Of a stretch of DNA of 34,973 bases, positions 31,683-34,973 are shown piece by piece. This DNA comes from Acidobacteriota bacterium (GTDB lineage: Bacteria > Acidobacteriota > Terriglobia > UBA7540): positions 1-34,973 of the forward strand of contig QHZN01000226.1 in assembly GCA_003225365.1 (NCBI GenBank), read 5' to 3'. The stretch's first letter is position 1. The number at the start of each line of letters is the position of its first letter. The notes under the pieces were generated by a model that was not told the origin of the DNA, searched no databases, and saw nothing but the letters and a program-made list of their open reading frames with translations. Made by a program: the position numbers and the translations under genes.

Positions 31683-34310
31683 CTATGAATTACGGACCAC
31701 GGACAATTCCTTTAGTACCGCTAGCGCAACTTCTTTGCCTTTTTCCCCCACCTCGCCTGCTGGGCCGACGCAAGATGGGCACCCGCACGCGCAAGGGCAA
31801 TTCTCAATCAACTGCCGCGCGTTTTCCAGCAGTTCTTCACTCAGCCGAAAGAGCGGCTCGCTGAAGCCGATGCCGCCCGGATACGCATCGTAGAGATAAA
31901 TATTCGGCTCGTAAAAGACCGGGACTGGGGATCGGGTGCTTGGGGCTTGTTGTTGGAGGTCCGAAACTCGAAACTGGGAATTTGAAACTCGCCCTGCCAT
32001 ATCGCCCTCGGCGTCTTTGTTGCCCAGGCCACTCTGTTCTGACTCCCGACTTCCGTATTCTGACTTCTCCGTTCTGATTTCTGAATTTTCTCCAATCGCG
32101 ACGCCCAAATCGCGCGCGTCGCACATCAAGAGCAGCGTGGCGATGGCCTGGAGGGCGCGTGCCAGGCCTCCGACGCCCTCCAGGCGCTCGTCGGAACTAT
32201 ACGGCAGCTCGCGCAGCAAATCGGCCGGAAGCGTCAGCCAGTAGGCGGTGGTGTGCGTCTCCTGCTCGGGCAGCGAGAGCTCGCCCGAGCCGAGGTTTTC
32301 CATGGTCCCGAACTTTATTTTCTTGAATCCCACCACCTGCGTGTTGACGCGCACTTCGCCGTGGTTCTTCGTCGGGCGGGCGGCTCGTGCGGCGCTGTCT
32401 CCGATTGCTGGAGTCCGATGGACTCCGTCGGAGTCCCGCGATCGGACCCGACCATTGCAGGCGGGTGTAGCGGCGCTCGCCCTATCGTCGCGCGTCGCCG
32501 CTGTGGATGGCGGCGCTACCGCAGCCGAATCGAACGTTTCAAGCACTTTGATTTTCGTGTAGGAGATCGCGTCGGTGAAATAGTCGCTTTGGCACTCGCG
32601 GACATAAGCTTTGCGCTCGTGGTAGTCGAGCCGCTCGACGTGGTAATGGCGCCCGTCCTGCATGTAGATGGCTTTTTCGTGGACGGTCGTCAACGCGCTC
32701 GAAAAATCCACTTCTCCGATGGCGCGCGGCTCGCTCGTTTCATCCACGATGACAAAATTATCGGAGGAGACCGAGCGCAGACTGACGGCGTCGGCGGGGT
32801 AGCTTTCGGAGACCCAATGCCAGCCTTCACTCGTCCGGTGAAGGAAGCCGAGCTCTTCCAGGTGACGGCAGAGGCGCGCGAGGTCGTGCCCGCCGAAATT
32901 CTCGTCCTCGCGAAGCGGCAGCTCGAACGCCGCGCATTTTAGGTGATTCAGCAGGATCTCGAGATTGTCGGGATTGATCAGCCCGTGCTCGGGCGAGCGG
33001 CTGAAAAAGTAGTCGGGGTTTTGCGCCATAAACTGATCGAGCGGAGCACTCGAGGCCACGAGTACCGCCGCCGAGGCCCCATCGCGCCGCCCCGCGCGGC
33101 CCGCGCGCTGCCAGGTGGAAGCGATGGTGCCCGGGTAGGCAGCGAGCACGGCGACGTCGAGCGAGCCGATGTCAATGCCGAGCTCGAGCGCGTTCGTCGC
33201 GACCACGCCCAACAAGCGCCCCTCGCGCAGATCGCGCTCGATGGCGCGCCGCTCGAGCGGCAAGTAACCGCCACGATACCCGCGTACTCTTTGCGCGACT
33301 CCGGGCGGAGTCGAAAAATCCTCCCTCAAGTAAGTCACCAGGACTTCCGTGGCCAGGCGCGAATTCGCAAAGACGATGGTCTGGAGTCCCCGGCTCATGA
33401 ACGTCCGCGCGATGCGGCGCGCCTCGTTCATGTACGAGCGGCGGATGCCGAGCTGAGGGTTGACCACCGGCGGATTGTAGAAGACGAAAAACTTTTCGGC
33501 CGCGGGCGCGCCGTTTTCTTGAATCTCTCCCACCGGCTCTCCGGTCAGCCGCGCCGCGAGCTCCGCAGGATTGGCGATGGTCGCCGAGGTCGCAATGAAC
33601 TGCGGCCGGCTGCCGTAAAACGCCGCGACGCGCTTCAGCCGACGAAGCACGTTCGCCAGGTGCGAGCCGAAGACGCCGCGGTAGGTGTGCAGCTCGTCCA
33701 ATACCACGTAGCGGAGGTTTTCGAACAGCCGTTCCCAGCGCGTGTGGTGGGGAAGGATGCCGGTGTGCAGCATATCGGGGTTGGTCAGAACCAGGTTCGC
33801 GCGATTGCGGATGGCGGGACGAGCATCGGCGGGCGTGTCGCCGTCGTAAGTGAACGTCCGCAGCGCCTCGCCCAGCTTTTCCGTCCAGCGGTTGAGCTCC
33901 GTCAACTGGTCCTGTGCCAGGGCTTTGGTGGGGAAGAGGTACATGGCCCGCGTTTCCGGGTTCTCAACGAGCGCGTTCAAAATCGGCAGGTTGTAGCAAA
34001 GCGTCTTCCCGGAGGCCGTGGGCGTAACCACCACCAGGTTCCGGCCCTCGCGCGCCAAACGAAACGCCTCCGCCTGGTGGGTGTAGAGCTTCTCGATGCC
34101 GCGGCCTTCGAGGATTTCGGCGAGGTGCGGCGAAAGGCCTTCGGGGAAAGGGGCGTATTGTGCGTCGCGGGCCGGGATACGCTTCACCTTTGTCACCCCG
34201 CCGCGGGCAGGAGAGGTTTTGAGCTTCGCTTGAATTTCCGCCAGCGCCCCTTCAACCCCAGTTGCCCTTTCGGGGATCAGATGTGTCAACGCATCGATCT
34301 CTGTCGCCAC
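31683..34310 (-). CDS. YprA/MrfA-like DEAD/DEAH helicase with DUF1998-type zinc tail
   Basis: An 875-residue superfamily 2 helicase. Motifs: Walker A TPTASGKT (96-103), Walker B DELH (204-207), SAT (241-243), the motif IV region TIVFANSRLATE near 310, VVATNALELGIDIG near 368-381, and QRAGRAGR (400-407). The C-terminus carries the four-cysteine DUF1998-like zinc site CPCACGCPSC (about 838-847). YprA/MrfA helicases take part in DNA repair. Two Ala/Ser/Arg-rich segments (about 592-645 and 740-795) are absent from the family consensus, as far as can be judged, and are encoded by repeat DNA. The last residues (SVVRNS) come from a micro-repeat. The GTG at 34310 has a strong AAGGAGG site. Confidence 0.92.
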   Translation of the reverse strand: MATEIDALTHLIPERATGVEGALAEIQAKLKTSPARGGVTKVKRIPARDAQYAPFPEGLSPHLAEILEGRGIEKLYTHQAEAFRLAREGRNLVVVTPTASGKTLCYNLPILNALVENPETRAMYLFPTKALAQDQLTELNRWTEKLGEALRTFTYDGDTPADARPAIRNRANLVLTNPDMLHTGILPHHTRWERLFENLRYVVLDELHTYRGVFGSHLANVLRRLKRVAAFYGSRPQFIATSATIANPAELAARLTGEPVGEIQENGAPAAEKFFVFYNPPVVNPQLGIRRSYMNEARRIARTFMSRGLQTIVFANSRLATEVLVTYLREDFSTPPGVAQRVRGYRGGYLPLERRAIERDLREGRLLGVVATNALELGIDIGSLDVAVLAAYPGTIASTWQRAGRAGRRDGASAAVLVASSAPLDQFMAQNPDYFFSRSPEHGLINPDNLEILLNHLKCAAFELPLREDENFGGHDLARLCRHLEELGFLHRTSEGWHWVSESYPADAVSLRSVSSDNFVIVDETSEPRAIGEVDFSSALTTVHEKAIYMQDGRHYHVERLDYHERKAYVRECQSDYFTDAISYTKIKVLETFDSAAVAPPSTAATRDDRASAATPACNGRVRSRDSDGVHRTPAIGDSAARAARPTKNHGEVRVNTQVVGFKKIKFGTMENLGSGELSLPEQETHTTAYWLTLPADLLRELPYSSDERLEGVGGLARALQAIATLLLMCDARDLGVAIGENSEIRTEKSEYGSRESEQSGLGNKDAEGDMAGRVSNSQFRVSDLQQQAPSTRSPVPVFYEPNIYLYDAYPGGIGFSEPLFRLSEELLENARQLIENCPCACGCPSCVGPAGEVGEKGKEVALAVLKELSVVRNS
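31919..32095 (-). repeat. Micro-repeat insert in helicase, segment 2
   Basis: The coding strand consists of degenerate short repeats: TCAGAA-like units (TCAGAA, ATCAGAA, GTCAGAATA, GTCAGAACA), then TTTCAAATTCCCAG and GTTTCGAGTTTCGG, then CCAAGCACCCGATCCCCAGTCC. It is read in frame as about 58 residues of low-complexity protein. The texture differs sharply from flanking helicase codons. Confidence 0.75.
32400..32519 (-). repeat. Palindromic insert in helicase, segment 1
   Basis: Nested inverted repeats: TCCGAT (32400) with ATCGGA (32441), enclosing GGAGTCC-GAT-GGACTCC-GTC-GGAGTCC (32410-32436). A second unit starts with GTAGCG (32468) and ends with CGCTAC (32514-32519). The insert keeps the helicase frame open and encodes an Ala/Arg/Ser-rich segment. 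Confidence 0.75.
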
Positions 34311-34330
34311 TTCGCCTCCTTGAACGAGCC

Positions 34331-34391
34331 AGGTGTCAGGTGACGGGTGTCAGGCATCAGGTGCCGGGTGTCAGGTGTCGGTTGTCAGTTG
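34331..34391. repeat. Degenerate GTGTCAGG micro-repeat, left side of four-helix-bundle gene
   Basis: About seven imperfect 7-9-bp units of the type AGGTGTCAGG, GGGTGTCAGG, CATCAGGTGCC. It covers the gap upstream of the helicase and the last codons of the four-helix-bundle gene, whose stop TGA (34357-34359) comes from the repeat. Confidence 0.8.
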
Positions 34392-34776
34392 ACCGAGCCT
34401 TCAAGCTTCTGGTCAGCCCTGCTAGCATCCGGCCAAGTTCCGCTGTTTGCTTCAGAACGCTGTCGATTCCGGCTTGATCAAAGTAGGAGAGCCGCAACCC
34501 AACTTGGAAATGAGTCTCCAACTCCATCAGTGACCCATTGGCAACGGAAAGGTGGTGAAGGTAGTCGCCGAGGTGCTCGCGGCCGTGTCCTTCAGCTATG
34601 TTCGCCGGGATTGAGACCGCCGCTCGCTGGATTTGGCTCGCCAGGCCGAAAGCCTCATTCTGCGGGAGCAATCGAGCCAGCTTGTAACTCTCGACGACCA
34701 GATCGACGGCCTTTTGCCAAACCTGCAGATCACGATAGCTTCGTATTGGCTTTCCCTGGGACCCGACACCTGGCAC
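34357..34776 (-). CDS. Four-helix-bundle protein (23S rRNA IVS / Avd-like family)
   Basis: A 139-residue protein whose core (about 11-125) has the four-helix-bundle family pattern: SYRDLQVWQKAVDLVVESYKL, LASQIQRAAVSIPANIAEGHGR (the family's best conserved block), LHHLSVANGSLMELETHFQV and the last helix VLKQTAELGRMLAGLTRSL. Proteins of this family are encoded in intervening sequences of 23S rRNA and resemble Avd of diversity-generating retroelements; their usual role is RNA binding. No reverse transcriptase or rRNA is near. The GTG start (34774-34776) and the final residues (RHLTPGT) are both made of the flanking GACACCTG-type micro-repeat, so the gene sits inside a repeat-bounded unit. A GTG at 34767 is an alternative start. 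Confidence 0.85.
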   Translation of the reverse strand: MPGVGSQGKPIRSYRDLQVWQKAVDLVVESYKLARLLPQNEAFGLASQIQRAAVSIPANIAEGHGREHLGDYLHHLSVANGSLMELETHFQVGLRLSYFDQAGIDSVLKQTAELGRMLAGLTRSLKARSTDNRHLTPGT

Positions 34777-34789
34777 CTGATACCTGCCT
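34760..34789. repeat. GACACCTG micro-repeat, right side of four-helix-bundle gene
   Basis: Units CGACACCTGG, CACCTGATACCTG run through the four-helix-bundle start codon. On the minus strand they read CAGGTATCAGGTGCCAGG, matching the left-hand repeat at 34331-34391 in type and orientation. Confidence 0.75.
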
Positions 34790-34973
34790 TATGCGTTCGC
34801 CTTTTCTTCGCTGATGCTACCACAACGAGGCTCCGCCCCCCAAGCGGTTTTTGGCGGCGAGGCTGGGGGTAGTGGTCTCTCACGGACCCGGCATCGGCAG
34901 GCGTGCGGTTGAGGGCGAAAGGGGCGCAGGCGCGATGTGATGACATTCTGCCTTGCCCACCGCTCGGTAGAGA
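34790..34973. other. Window end, no supported gene
   Basis: No ribosome binding site, known domain or convincing frame in the last 184 bases. A hairpin-prone GC-rich stretch, CTCCGCC...GGCGGCG, lies at about 34831-34860. The region may be the leader of a gene beyond the edge. Confidence 0.4.

Noticed and set aside
1..34973. CRISPR arrays, rRNA, tRNA and transposases
   Set aside because: The five-unit 18-bp repeat is coding and has no spacers; no clover-leaf, rRNA stretch, or DDE or integrase motif was found on either strand.

Overview
The window is high-GC bacterial DNA carrying a gene set typical of Acidobacteriota: serine/threonine kinases fused to TolB/PD40 propellers, a CBM9-DUF5916 outer-membrane protein, DUF4139, DUF1259 and ARPP-1 family proteins, and many dispersed palindromes. 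No rRNA, tRNA, CRISPR array or complete insertion sequence is visible. The phylum assignment is an inference from gene content, not from a marker gene.

Layout. Positions 1-3700 hold the start of a small coiled-coil protein (cut by the window edge), queA, a GNAT acetyltransferase and a secreted DUF4139 protein. Positions 4000-14200 look like a metal or toxic-compound resistance block: an ARPP-1 protein, a ChrB-type chromate-resistance protein with its own promoter, then TolC, RND pump and membrane-fusion lipoprotein in the unusual order outer membrane-pump-adaptor, followed by a secreted YncE-like propeller and a tandem DUF1259 protein. A CBM9/DUF5916 protein and an MFS transporter follow.

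The most original locus is on the minus strand at 17950-21963. A GalNAc-transferase-like (DxH motif) glycosyltransferase is followed by a transmembrane Ser/Thr kinase with a propeller. Downstream lies a 52-residue gene with a strong ribosome binding site that encodes five perfect-length hexapeptides of the form (K/R)-P-C-P-x-P. A structured leader separates the kinase from the peptide gene. This may be a glycosyltransferase/kinase-linked Cys-Pro peptide system; the link is inferred from synteny only.

Positions 22400-27000 hold a HAD phosphatase and a periplasmic thiol-redox and lipoprotein cluster: ccdA, a damaged lgt, a membrane-anchored TlpA thioredoxin, a stand-alone DsbD N-terminal domain, and a small anchored protein. 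The last shares an exact C-x-C-G-C-x6-C-x6-C module with the TlpA tail. Together they resemble a DsbD split into separate genes. Positions 27100-29150 hold a YfcE-like phosphodiesterase, a secreted hypothetical protein, a TPR protein and the orphan 3' tail of a kinase/TPR gene.

Positions 29350-34310 (minus strand) encode a YprA/MrfA-like helicase and a YprB-like RNase H-fold exonuclease with a polysaccharide deacetylase between them. A four-helix-bundle (23S IVS-type) protein embedded in short degenerate GACACCTG repeats follows.

Repeats are a theme throughout. Four GTCATTC(T/C)GAG...GAATGAC hairpins are scattered between genes, and palindromic or micro-repeat DNA has been inserted in frame into tolC, the helicase and the four-helix-bundle gene.
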